Positions 1-10,704 of a stretch of 64,000 nt of DNA are shown one piece after another (position 1 is the stretch's first letter; every line of letters starts with the position of its first letter). Source of the stretch: Dichetophora obliterata. Taxonomy: Eukaryota > Arthropoda > Insecta > Diptera > Sciomyzidae. The stretch spans positions 95,330,557 to 95,394,556 of the forward strand of contig OY986438.1 in NCBI GenBank assembly GCA_963920525.1, given 5' to 3'. Both the position numbers and the translations under genes were made by a program. Below the pieces are notes generated by a model, which was given only the letters and a program-made list of their open reading frames with translations, made no database searches and had not been told where the DNA came from.

Positions 1-1
1 C

Positions 2-644
2 AAGGAACGTGACAAGGAACGTGACAAGAAAGCTGAGAGCCCACCAAAGGCATGTGAGAAAAAGGAAGAGGAAAGCAATAAGCAAACGCGCAGCCGAAAA
101 GCATCAAAAACGAACTCAGAGAAGCTTTTAGAAAAGATGAATGCAAAAAAGCTCGATAGAAAACGCAGAAATAGCGAAGCCTTGGAAACTGAAACAGAAA
201 GAAAAATAATTAAAACAACTAAACAAGATAAAAACGCGCATGTACAATCAGTGACCGAAACTATAGAAGTTAAGAGCGCTAAAGAGGAGAAAATGGCACA
301 AGTAAAGCCAGCTGCCGCAGCTAAAAAACAATCTAGAAGTGAAACAGATAAATTTAAAAAAGATATTCCCTCTAAGATAAAGGAAAAATCTACCACAGTT
401 AGCAAGCTTAAAGAAACAACCACAGGACGCACTACACGCTCACGCTCGCAATCACATTCACAGTCGTCCAACAGCAGCGAACAGCCCGCCGAATTGCCAC
501 CTCGACGTATGACACGTTTAAAATCGCGCTTCGAAGGTGAGCCAATACCAAAAGCACTGACAACAACGCGTGGCAAAAAAGCCGACGTAGTGGCTAAAAA
601 AGACAAGCAGGATTCTGACCAAAAGGAATTACCACAAAAAAACA
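2..644 (+). CDS. mu2: mu2/MDC1-like protein, Lys/Ser-rich internal exon (5' partial)
   Basis: Open reading frame entering from the left edge, codons starting at base 2, about 214 codons. The product is highly basic and low-complexity: KERDKERDKK at the start, an RTTRSRSQSHSQSS stretch near 430-470, then RRMTRLKSRFEGEP. It has no recognisable fold, as expected for the disordered centre of an MDC1-type mediator between the N-terminal FHA domain (off the window) and the C-terminal BRCT pair. I end the exon at 644 because GTAAGC (645-650) is a strong donor and CAG at 704-706 gives a 62-bp intron, a typical fly size. Reading through instead meets a stop at 680-682. An alternative donor AAG|GTGAGC at 537 has the same phase. 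Assignment to mu2 depends on linkage to the BRCT exons at 13.5-14.3 kb and is therefore inferred. Confidence 0.6.
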
Positions 645-706
645 GTAAGCGACTAAACTACGCACACATTTTTTCTGATTGAAGCCAAATACTTTGTTCG
701 TAACAG

Positions 707-804
707 ATAAAACAGCATCTAGCAACAGCAGCAGTGGCAGTCAAGTCAACAAAACAAATACAAGAACCGGTAAAAACGTTACGTGTACGCAAGAGCGCAG
801 CACG
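707..804 (+). CDS. mu2: mu2/MDC1-like, small Ser/Thr-rich exon before the giant intron
   Basis: Follows acceptor TAACAG at 701-706. Read in the phase left by the 644 donor it encodes NKTASSNSSSGSQVNKTNTR and on to QERST, ending at donor CG|GTAAAT (805). It then joins in phase 0 to the acceptor AAATAG at 13493-13498. A second consistent reading exists in another frame (IKQHLATAAVAV... to KSAA, phase 2), which would use the acceptor CTTGTCAG ending at 13512. Only cDNA can decide. Either way the composition continues that of the upstream exon and the exon ends at the same donor. Confidence 0.45.
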
Positions 805-1740
805 GTAAATTTTAATAAACTACAATACCCCGCCATAATATTATAAACACCTTGATCCACTGCAAATTTTAAAATCAGTTAGGTGTTGAACGATTCTCAG
901 TTGAATTTCAATAGATATTTTTTGTTTCTCATTTAATCCTTTTTCAAAAAAACTAGCAAAAACAAGAATTTTTATGTTAACGCGGCCGCTTTTAGTTTAT
1001 GGAGGGTCTTTGGTTGAAATCAAACAAACTTGTTTATTTGCCGTTATCTTTACTCTCTTTGGTATTTTGTTACTAATTATTTGTATATTTAAGTAAACTA
1101 CAGAGTTCGCTCTCAAGTGCTACAACCTTATAAATGAGCGTTGGGCGTGCGCATACGGCTGCAATATTGCAGCAGTACTAAAGCTTAACGTCCAATGAAG
1201 AAATTCAATGCAACACTGCAAGCGTCAAGCGTTCACATTTTTTGCATTACATGCGCAAATACCACTGTGTACATTTTTTTGCTGCGCAAAATGAAAAAAA
1301 CAAAGCTGGATTTATTTGAGAGAAATTTACTAGATTAAGTGAGCGGTTAAATCGAAAATTACTAAAAAATACATCTTCCGGATATTTTTGTATGGTTTCA
1401 AATATAATTTAAGAATTTTTCCTCTTTTCCAAATCGGTCGTTCTACAAAACTATTTTATTGCGCATTGGCAAAGCATCGCAACAGAGTTTCAGGCATGTG
1501 CAGTGCAGAAAAGCAATAACTATAAACGATAGCAGTAAAAAATAAAACAAAAAAAGAATAGAAAAGAAAAAGCCATATTTGCATTTACATATTTGGAAAA
1601 CAGAACACTGTCCTATCGGCAGATTGAAAAAACCCAAAACAGTGTTGCCTCTGTCACAAATATCGCAAAAAGTAAAACTTAAACAAAAATAAATGATAAT
1701 GTACCGAAAAAAAACTAGCTCAAAACCAAAAATTCAAGGC

Positions 1741-2880
1741 CAAACAAAAGAAAAGTGGCCAGTTTGGCGTTACAAAACCGAACAAAACCAGCGAGGGAAA
1801 TTGTTAAAGAAATAAACGATGTGGGTGTTGAAATTTCACTAAGAAACGTTGAAAGTATTTTCGCAGCAAATAATTTAAAATGTAACGACCAGCTAAAAAG
1901 CCGAAATTGACAGAAAGATTAAAGAAACAACGTCTTTTGCGGGCAAAAATTTATGTTAATTATCAGGTTTTTTTTAAAAAAAATGTTTGTAAAAATACAT
2001 CAGTAATACACGTTATTTTTTTACATCTTGGTTAACATATAAAATATAATTTTCCAGAGGTTTTGCTGAAAAATGCTTTGTGTATAAACATATAAAAAAA
2101 GGTCAGTGTATATAGTGCAATCTGACTCTGAGCATAAAGCTACCTTTAAATGGTTTTTAGCGCTTATATCTCCATCTCGCTTGCTTACACAAGCGCAGAA
2201 CATACTTCGCTATGATATAAATAAACTCGGCAAAGCCGCTTTATGAATCAACCTAAGCCAAAGCGTCCACTGTGAATGCGGACTTAGAAATAATATTTCA
2301 AGCTTTAAGAATACAAGAAACTTTGTTGATCAAAAACATTGGTTTCTGAATATAAATAAAAGTTAAAAGTGTTTATATTAAAATATATTCAGGCGTACGA
2401 ACTAGTGCTGTGGGGGTAGTAGTGATGAATGACGGCTGAAAGCTGTGACGAAATCAATAAGATTTGTATAAGTCAAATGAACGATTCTCCGAACAGAGTG
2501 TTGAAAGTCGGGTGAAACATCAACCGTCCTTAATGATTTGGAGCTGCATAACCGAGGAAGTTCCAGGTAAGCTTTATTTTGTTGAGGGTACAATGAACAG
2601 TAGCCAATACATAAACGTCATCAAGACAATTTTACTTTCATATATGGAAGGCCTTGATTGTACCTTATACTTCCAAAATAAGCACACACTGTGGAAACAA
2701 CAAAATTATTTTAGTTTTACCCTGGCCAGGCAATTCGCCGCACCTCAACCCTATTGAGACCTGTTGGTCCCTCCTTAAATCAAAGTATATGCTTGCAATA
2801 ATACGACCTTACAAACTCTGCGCCAAAACATGCAAGATACTAAGGCATTCAAGATGCTGCGGCCTAACAAAGATAACACG
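1741..2880 (+). pseudogene. Tc1-type transposase fossil
   Basis: Fragments of a Tc1-like (IS630 superfamily) transposase in order. Around 1890-1960, KKPKLTERLKKQRLLRAK is a typical pre-catalytic segment. Around 2464-2670, SVESRVKHQPSLMIWSCITE and GKLYFVEGTMNS precede the second catalytic Asp. After a frame change, ILVLPWPGNSPHLNPIETCW holds the DDE-type NSPxLNPIE box near 2710-2760. Several stops and at least one frameshift make it dead. The part between about 1980 and 2400 is not recognisable and may be another insertion. It lies inside the mu2 intron. Confidence 0.75.
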
Positions 2881-3514
2881 ATTCTTGCCAAAAATTATTT
2901 TTTATTCTTCCACATAGTCCTCTTTCAGCTCGATACACTTATTCAAACCATTTTCTAACATTGCGATGCCCTTTGTATAGTAAGATTTCTCAAGATCTCC
3001 GGAATACGTTTCAGTTTCCAATTCGACCTGTTAATTCGTCGCAAATCTCCTTCCCTGGAGCCACCTTTTAAAGTTTGGAAACAGATGATAGCCGATGGAG
3101 GCCAAATCGGGAAAATATGGGGGATGAGGAAAATATCGGGGACGAGAACAATTTTACCAACAATTTTTCGATCGATTTCTGAGCTGAAACATTATCTTGC
3201 AAAAAGATCATTTTTTTTCGATAAACGGGAACGTTTGTTTGCGATTTCGTTCTTCAATCGGTCCAATTACACTGTGACTCAAAAAACACATTTTGGCAAA
3301 ATAACAGGATTCTGCAATATAGGCTCGATACTATGACCAGAGGTGAGTATAACCTTTTGGCCCCTATATATTGGGGGTCTTAGTGACTTTAAGAAAAAAT
3401 AGTATCATTCATTTTTGTTATAGATCTCCTTCAGATATGGAGATATCGGTTTACTGTCTTTGGCAAAGTTGTAGCTAACAGTATAATGAACGAACTTATA
3501 ATGAACAAACATAT

Positions 3515-3776
3515 AAACCAGCAAGGACTTACAAGTCTTCACTGCTCGAAAAATCATCATCAGAGTCTTAATAGACTTTAGTAATTTATTGAAAGCGCGA
3601 TAACTGTATTGTTAAGACAAAGTAATATCGAGCGAAAGAAATAGAAACATTTTACGGCAACATAAATCATTTTTGCTACGTTTGTGGCAATTTTACTTCA
3701 AAGAACTCATAACAAAGATTAAAAAAGACTGATGATGATTTTTCGAGCAGTGAAGACTTTTAAGACCTTGCTGGTT
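3515..3776. repeat. internal inverted repeat
   Basis: ACCAGCAAGGACTTACAAGT at 3517 and following, continuing through CACTGCTCGAAAAATCATCA, is repeated inverted at 3728-3776. Arms are about 45 bp with a spacer of about 165 bp, inside the CACTGTG element. Confidence 0.6.
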
Positions 3777-4082
3777 AAGGTAAATTATCCCAAAAATTAC
3801 ACTACTTAAAGTGGGTTTTTGTAAACTCTTCCCACTATATAAAGTGTATATTGTATTTCTATGAAAATATAGAATATGTTGGTTCTTCGAGGTAAGCTTA
3901 GCAACGGCTCCAAAACACATATATGAACACTTATGTATATTTCAAATAAAAAAGTTATCTTTTTGATCTTTTTAATTTATGTAGACACATTCCAATCAAA
4001 TAAGTAAGTACTCAGGAGTTGTTCACAATCCTTCTGGCTACAAATTAACTAAAAAAATTGGGCTGAAAATTTGCTTAGTTTA

Positions 4083-4572
4083 AGGTCTTTTCCACACTTG
4101 GTCAACGCAACTCCAACTCAAGTTGCTAGCCTGTGTATTTATACCGGAACCTTCAGATTAAGCAACGTGCACGCAACAAGTTCTCGACACGTTCTCAACC
4201 TGTTCAACGCAACGCGGCTTTCCGCAATTTTCATCAGCGACTTGTTGCATCAGTTTGTTTGTTTTGTGAATTCAAGTATTTGTAGTGCAGTAGGCTATAT
4301 ATTAATCAAGGTGAATAAGCTAATTAATTAGTTCCTAATAGAATCTAAAAGAAGAAGAAATAGTTTGCTGGATGAATAAGCAAGTGTTATATATTAAATT
4401 AGTGCAAGAAGTCGAAAAACATCAGTTATTATATAATAACAATTCTTATATGTTGCATGACTTTTGAAGCAAGTCTGAAAGCATTCAGTTTATAGTTGCA
4501 TTGCTTTTCAACTTTTTCGCTGTTGCGTTGAAACTGTGTTGGAATTGCGTTGACTAAGTGTGGAAAAGGCCT
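4083..4572. mobile_element. MITE family A, copy 1 (490 bp)
   Basis: The left end AAGGTCTTTTCCACACTTGG is mirrored by the right end ending AAGTGTGGAAAAGGCCT. TIRs are about 40 bp. The whole sequence is repeated, colinear and closely similar, at 45314-45800. An apparent 86-codon ORF near the left end is shared by both copies but is best explained by their shared ancestry. Confidence 0.75.
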
Positions 4573-6739
4573 AAGAGTTATGGTCGAAAACAGCCCCAAG
4601 GTATTTTTCACTTCAAAAATTATCTTAAATATGTTCACAAGAGTTGTTAAATTTTCTTTCGGATACAATTTTGTTAAAGATAGTATAGGAAAAATTTTAA
4701 TTCCCTTCAAGTTATGACCAAAAATATTTTAAAAAAAATATTGATAAAATTATTTTGTTTTGTTTAAGTTTGTTCATTGGACTGTTAGCTACAACTTTGT
4801 CAAAGACAGTAAACCGATATCTCCATATCTAAAGGAGCTGTTGAACAAAAACAAATGATACTATTTTCCCACCTAGGGTTTTACTAACCTCTCGCAGAAT
4901 CCTGTTATTTCGTTGACTGTTGCACAGTGTAATGCAGTAATAGTCGCTGTTGATTGTTTTTCCTTTGTTTTCAAATATTCGATGAACAAAATGGCACTTG
5001 AATCCCAAAAAACACGCCAACACCTTTCCGGCCGTTTGTTGAGTCTTTGCTCGCTTTAGTGCACTTCAACTGGGACCTACCATCTCTTTTGCTGATTTCT
5101 TTAATTCTGTTGTATATTGGTGGATCCATGTTTCATTCATGGACACTATTTTACGCAAAAACCAGTCGGATTTTGTTGAAACATTAAAGGGCTGCACAAT
5201 TACATTTGAATCTCTGTACAAATCATTTGTGGGGATCGCAATTACTTTCGCTCTCTCACTCTTATTTGCGGACAGCGTTGGCGTGAGCGAAAATTGTAGG
5301 TAGTGTGCGTAAGTGGAAAACCGGTTGAAAGCAAAACAAATAATAAATTGTCTATCGCGTATTAGTTATGTAAATAAAAATAACTTGCAAGAGAAGTACA
5401 AGTTGGCAAGTACTTAAAATACTTGATACATAATTTCAGCAATTAAGAAGACAAATTTGCAGTTGCATGTTCTAATTGAAATGCATATTTTATTAAAAAG
5501 AAAAGAGCAATCTAGATAAAGATGATTAAAAAATTTAACTTTTGAGTGGTAATATTTAATAATTTGTAATGTTTGAATGTAAAAACATAATTTTGTTTAT
5601 AGCAGTATCATTGCAACTGATGCTGCATCGCTTTTCTGTTAATACATTTCGTGCAATGGAAAATGCTCGCTCAGATGGTGCTGACGACGCCGGCGTAGCT
5701 AAAATTCTACAACTTAATTTGTATAATATCGGAAAATCGTTTTTGTAATTATCCCTCCAATTTAAAATATTGAAATCGTCATAAAAATCGACGTTTGTGT
5801 GTACATATTTATTGATTTCATTATCAATTTGATTTATTGAACTTGAAATAGTCTGCGTTTGCACAAATTTCAGAAATAAAATAGTGTTTTCTCGAGAACA
5901 TTTTGGGAGGCCTTCTCCCTCATAATTCGAAACATCACTAGCTAATTCCAACATAAGACGTTTGCACTCTTCTTTTGTAGAAATTTTGTCACCATTAGAG
6001 AACATATTGATTTTTTTGCAGGGGAAAATAAAACTAAAGCTACTCTATGCAATAAAGTTAAGTTCTTAATGACTGTAGATTGCAATAATCCCCACAGTTT
6101 ATCTTTAAAATTTTTAATAAAATCTGTTTCTGTGGCTTCAGCAGTAGAAATTTTCTTTAACCTTTGGATATAAATAAGGTGAATAGTACCGTAATTTTCT
6201 CCATCTAGCTTTTTCGATGCTTGTTCAAATGGATCCAAAATTTCAACTTTTGACTTTAGGCTTATGCAATTGAATATTATTAATTTTATCTAAATTATTT
6301 TGCTGCTGTAAAATTTATAATATTTCCCCCCAATTTCTTTGAATTGAAAAAGCAAATGATAAATTGTGTTAAAGCAAGTAGGGGCAAAACTTTTTTAACG
6401 TGCTGTTTAAAGATGAGTTGTGGCCGGACTTTTTGAAGTACTTCACAAGTTTTGTAGAAGAACAAAGGCTTGCTACATCTTCACACTCCTCGATCGATTT
6501 CTGATTTACATTATGAAGTAGATGGTTAATGCAAAACAGATGGCTATAAGAACGGAAAGCAGCAACAATATTTGAGCCGCTGTCCGTCACAATAATTGCT
6601 TTGTTGTCAAGAAAAAGATCGAATTCTTCTAAGAGTCTCAAAACTTTTGAATGGATATTCGCGCCTGGAATTAAAAAGAAAATAGAAGAATAGTAAGATA
6701 TTTTGTCTATTTTAGCCAGAGACTGTACCATGTATGCAT

Positions 6740-7430
6740 TTTATAATTAAAAGCTCAAAATAATAATTAACTTTTGACTTAAAATTTTGAGCCACAAATA
6801 ATAATTATTTCAGCTTTTTGTTTTTTTACGCACATAATAACCAGTAATTTTTAAATTTGTTGTTAAGGCAAAAATAATGAGCAATATTATTTGAGCACAC
6901 AATAGCTGTTAAGTTTTAATTTTTATTTTTTAAGGCAAAAAAAGAAAATAAAATTTTTCCGATATATTTTGAGCACCAAATAACTAGTAAGATTTGATTT
7001 TAAGTTTTTAAGGCAAAAGTAACAAGCAAAATTTGTTATATTTGTTTTGATATATTTTCGAGAATAAAATAACTGTTAAATTTTTATTTTTATTTTAGTA
7101 GGCAAAAATAAAAAGCAAAATTAGAATTTTTTATTAATTTTTTATTTCTTTTACTTATTTTTTTATTTATTTTATTTATTTTTTATTTATTTTATTTTAT
7201 TTTATATTTATAAAATGAAAATCAAAATACCAGTTAAATGTCGGGCACGTTTTGCTTTTTATTTTTGCCTTAAAAAATTAAAATCAAAACTTACCAGCTA
7301 TTATGTGCTCAAAAAAATATTGGCCAGATTTTACTTTTTACTTTTTGGCTTAAGAAATAACAATCAGATATAACTATTATCTATTGCTCAAAATTTTGAA
7401 AGTCAAAATTTTAAAAATCAGTTGGAAATC
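6740..7430. repeat. AT-rich foldback with internal near-tandem units
   Basis: Roughly 110-bp units (TTTTGAGCAC..., AAGGCAAAAATAA..., AAGCAAAATT) occur three to four times at 6740-7130. They reappear inverted at 7230-7430 (TTTTTGCCTTAAAAAATTAA, TTATGTGCTCAAAAAAATAT). It separates two pieces of the hAT coding region, so it is a later insertion or local expansion. A small palindrome ATTAGGGCTGCAAT...ATTGCATCCCCTAAT lies just downstream at 7457-7492. Confidence 0.55.
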
Positions 7431-7939
7431 AAGTTCTATAATATAAGAGGATTATTATTAGGGCTGCAATGTTGGATTGCATCCCCTAATTATAATGGTA
7501 CCTTCAAAAGGGCGGTTCGACAGTATTTTCACAATGCTTTTTTGGTTTAAAAATCTAAAAATAATTATTATTTACAGTCTCTGATTTTAACATATATTTA
7601 AATTATCACAAAATCTAGAACTTCATCTAAAGTTTTACGGTGCTGTAAACTTCTGTTCATATTTTTACCTACGTGTGTTTTTTTCTCCATCTATAGACTT
7701 AAGGCCAAGAAGTTTGCTTTTTAAAGTCCCGTTTTGTATGTAATGAGCAGTCAATGCTAAATATGTTTTCCTTAAGAAATTGTCGGTCCAAAGGTCCGTT
7801 GTGTTACCAAATCCATTGATTCTAGCACATCGAAGCTCAGTTTTTATTTCGTAAAAATATTTTAAATAAATAGCGCCAATATTTCTCGAAATAGTGGTTG
7901 GATGTGGCAGCGCGCTTTGAATATTGACATACCGTCCAT

Positions 7940-8365
7940 AAAGGCGAATTTACACATTTCACTCAAAACGATGATAGTGAACGTTGAACGATGACAGTGA
8001 ATGAATTTTTAATTTACATTATTCAAAGTGTAAATTTAAAATTTGATGGATGATTCGGTGCTAAATGTCAAAATATATTCGTTGGCTGATTAATTTTATT
8101 GACGTTTAAAAGACTTAAATAAATAAAAGCCGTTCAGCAATTAAATAAAAAAAATAAACTTTCTGCTTGAAATTATGCTAACACCTTTCAATTGTGTTTC
8201 AGTACGAATGACACATTTGTTCGATTTGCTTTCACTTTCATCAAAAGTAGGAAGACCTTCTACTTCTTTCATTTCATTTTAAAGATGAAACTCAATTTTC
8301 ATTCTTCAAATCAGATGATTCATCCAAAGTGAACAATGATAGTGAATCGTGTAAAATCGCCTTTA
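7940..8365. mobile_element. MITE family B, copy 1
   Basis: TIRs are AAAGGCGAATTTACACATTT and its inverted partner ending GTGTAAAATCGCCTTT. Subterminal GATAGTGAA motifs are present at both ends. It interrupts the hAT transposase and is repeated at 17372-17823 with high similarity. Confidence 0.75.
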
Positions 8366-9542
8366 GTCGCACCAATTGAAACGAAATAGGGATCTTCAAC
8401 AATTTTGCAAGGTCTGCAGTTTTTTATCACCCATTCTGTTATTACATCTAGTCCTTCTTTTTTGTGTTTGCACTTACATCTACTTTTAAAACATTTTAAC
8501 ACATATGTAACACTTATGTTTCAGAAGATTTGAAGTTGCTTTTTTGCAATTCTTGTAAATATTGAAGCAAGTTCGACATGCGACTATGTTCGGAATATCA
8601 TCACCAATTTCATTTTCTACTTTGCAAAAAAATTGCCAAGCTTTACGTTAGGCGTTATTAAAACCGCTATCAATATTAGTTTTTGTTGAAAAAGAATCAC
8701 TGTTTGTTGGCTGTTAACATTTTAGCATTAAAAAATTAAAATAAAACAATAACTCCATATTTACTTACTTCATCAATTTCCATTTTTTAATTTAACTTTA
8801 ATTGCATTTTTACTTTAGTAGTGCTTTCATTAGCAACTGATAATGACTTCTGCTTTCAGCATACGCAAGTATTTGCAGTAGAAGGTAGAACTATATAGTT
8901 TTTTTTTCATTTGAGCGACCAATAATTACTGTAATGGATGAGAGCAAGTTGCGTATGCATTTGATCCGAGAGAGTTAAAACATTACTTTTTCTCTGCGCA
9001 ACAAGCAACGGTTTTACGCTATTTCTTTGCTTAATTCTGCCACAAGTGATGTGCCTAGCTAAAAGTACTTGGTGGAATCAAAAAAGCAAACACATTTGTG
9101 CAGCCCTTTATTAAATATGTCCAAATATTGCTTGGAAGTGCGAACACGGTTATGTTTTTGATTGATTGTTAACGAACCCATCTTGCAGTCAGCTTTTTCA
9201 TACCCAAATGTTCATGTAAAATTTAAACCACCGATATACCTGCGGCTGTAGTTATTTCACGCACTTTCACTTTCGGATTGCACAATACGATATCGTGGAT
9301 TTTTTGTGGTCACTGTTTTTGGTGTTCCCCCGCCGTGTTCATCTTTTGTGCTGATTCGACCTCTATTGAACTATGCAATCCAATGTTTTACGGTTGAATA
9401 CGACGCAGCAGATTCACGACAATAATTATCGAGCTTTTGTTTTGTTTCTTTCGCATTTTTGTTACGCAAAAAGTAATGCTTAATCAAGGCACGAAATTAT
9501 TTTATATCTATTTTTATAAAAATACCAAAAGTTGTTTAATTT

Positions 9543-9659
9543 AGGATGTGTGCGAATAAACTAAATTGTGTATTGAGTATTAAATAAATTATTTAGGAAG
9601 CACTATCTTATCGACACAATTTAGTTTTGGTCGCATTTAGATCAATTCGCACACAGCCT
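9543..9659. mobile_element. 117-bp palindromic mini-element
   Basis: AGGATGTGTGCGAAT at 9543 and ATTCGCACACAGCCT at 9645-9659 are inverted. CTAAATTGTGT and ACACAATTTAG form a second inner pair. It lies just outside the N-terminal end of the mariner fossil. Confidence 0.5.
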
Positions 9660-9983
9660 TAGCACCCTGTAACGTTACCATTCATTGACAGATCAATCTG
9701 ACATATATGGTGTTTTCATGTTAAGGTTACAACTCGTCAAAAATGTCATGCATTTGAAGAGTCACTTGGATACCGGCAGCATCTTTTTAGGCACACAAGT
9801 TTTTGAAATCGAATTTTTTAAATTGATTATTGGTGTAGAACTGAATTCAAGGATATGTAATAAAAATTCAAATCAATACCGCTTAAAACCTGGTGCGTCA
9901 GAGTAACTTTAACTAACCAGAGTAAATTTAAACGCGTTTTTCTCGAATCATACTTTTTCAAAATAGGCCCCACGCCCTAATAA

Positions 9984-10043
9984 AGAAAGCAACTGTTCCA
10001 GAAACTTCCCTTATTTAAAAATTTTCTGGAACAGTTGCTTTCT
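9984..10043. repeat. perfect 21-bp inverted repeat
   Basis: AGAAAGCAACTGTTCCAGAA is followed after about 18 bp by its inverse (10023-10043). The right arm overlaps the decayed reading frame at 10017-10704 (AKKATVPEN), so the left arm looks like an inverted copy of coding sequence. Confidence 0.7.
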
Positions 10044-10704
10044 TCGCTGCTGTGATGTTCTTATATACTGGAAGTGTATCCACGTAGTGTTGCATCAAAG
10101 ACTTTCGGAGTACATTGTACTGTTCCTTCGAAAGTCCTTAGTCCATAAATAAAGCCAAAGCTTCCTCAGCGGCATAATTTATAGGATATGCAATCGGTGG
10201 AGTAGGAATGCTGTCTTTAATCCTCATCAGCCGTATAGAACTAGCAACAGAAACTGCCTTTGTTATAGCGCCTCTTGTTTTTTCTTTCTCTCTGTTGTAT
10301 TTAACTGTTAATGCTGTTGCCAGTTGTCCGGTAGAATTCGCTTCTGTAGCATCCATAAATATTTTTTTTGTGAATCTTGAACTTTCGTCTAACTATTTCC
10401 TTGGACTTCCTCTTGCAGATTTTAAAGTACTTGGCAATTCGTCGGATATGTCTTCTACTTCCTCATAGTGGACATCGGTACTTTCCTGTAGCCAATTTTT
10501 ATATATGTAATTTAATGTTTTATCTGAACTACGTACACTATTCCATTTAACTTTTACTCTATTGAATACTGTATGAACTTTTTCCCGAATTTCAGGTTTT
10601 TCGAATTTTTCATCAGTGATTTTAAGAAGTTTTTGTAATGCTGCTCCAAAATCAATTTCAGTTGATGAACTTTTAATTATTTCATATATATGATTTGTAG
10701 ACAT
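10017..10704 (-). pseudogene. unrecognised ORF with two in-frame stops
   Basis: One minus-strand frame stays open across about 690 bp apart from stops at 10391-10393 and at about 10138. It begins MSTNHIYEIIKSSSTEIDFG, passes an acidic stretch YEEVEDISDELPS, then YAAEEALALFMD, then LSKEQYNVLRKSLMQHYVDT and LPVYKNITAAKKATVPEN. The last part (L-S-x-x-Q-Y-x-x-x-R ... P-x-Y ... A-K-K ... P) resembles an accessory domain I associate with uncharacterised repeat-encoded insect proteins. I do not recognise a named family. The two stops suggest a pseudogene. Confidence 0.45.

Larger units (their letters stand above)
3270..4929. mobile_element. 1.66 kb TIR element (CACTGTG ends) inserted in the mariner
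   Basis: Ends are CACTGTG (3270-3276) and CACAGTG (4923-4929), flanked by TA. The inverted arms share AAATAACAGGATTCTGC (3299 region against 4897-4913) and a long block around AGATATGGAGATATCGGTTT (3435-3485 against 4785-4845). The mariner coding sequence resumes on both sides, which confirms the boundaries. No transposase is visible inside, so it is non-autonomous. The TA flank suggests Tc1/mariner-type integration. The RSS/Transib-like CACTGTG heptamer is an alternative reading. Confidence 0.6.
5556..8690 (-). pseudogene. hAT transposase, broken
   Basis: On the minus strand, in protein order. A BED-type zinc finger lies near 8640-8510 (CRTCFNIYKNCKKATSNLL then HKC). VITEWVIKNCRPCKIVEDP follows (8450-8380), then LPHPTTISRNI and TTDLWTDNFLRKTYLALTAH (7930-7720). 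The RNase-H core is FLDNKAIIVTDSGSNIVAAF with CINHLLHNV (6630-6500) and a KLVKYFKKSGHNSSLN segment. The C-terminal dimerisation domain runs from FPILYKLSCRILATPASSAP through SERAFSIARNVLTEKR to the stop near 5556. Frameshifts separate the pieces, and a MITE and a foldback have inserted between them. Human ZBED-like or domesticated status is excluded by the breaks. Confidence 0.8.
5185..9110 (-). mobile_element. hAT transposon, decayed (about 3.9 kb)
   Basis: The left end TAAAGGGCTGCACAA and right end TTGTGCAGCCCTTTA form the TIRs, and mariner sequence flanks both sides. The flanking 8 bp (GAAACATT against TTAAATAT) no longer match as a clean duplication. Inside are a minus-strand transposase and two later insertions (6740-7430 and 7940-8365). 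Confidence 0.75.
2890..9510 (-). pseudogene. mariner transposase fossil, split into three pieces
   Basis: Read on the minus strand from high to low coordinates. The N-terminal part (9505-9111) has the helix-turn-helix segment SAASYSTVKHWIA, a hinge with STKDEHGGGTPKT, then MGSLTINQKHNRVRTSKQ. The middle part (5184-4930) has MNETWIHQYTTELK, around the first catalytic Asp, and GKVLACFLGFKCHFVHRIFE. The C-terminal part (3269-2915) has LDRLKNEIANKRSRLSKK, a decayed second Asp region (QDNVSAQKS), then LASIGYHLFPNFKRWLQGRR and GLNKCIELKEDYVEE. Stops and frameshifts are frequent. The gaps are occupied by a hAT element (5185-9110) and a TIR element (3270-4929), so the mariner is the oldest layer here. 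Confidence 0.8.

Noticed and set aside
3270..3276. CACTGTG read as a true recombination signal sequence
   Set aside because: No nonamer at a 12 or 23 spacing was recognised and the flank is TA, so only the resemblance is reported.
4071..4331. 86-codon ORF, similar to the 82-codon ORF at 45314-45562
   Set aside because: Shared only because both lie at the same place in MITE family A. The product has no recognisable domain and the family is otherwise non-coding.
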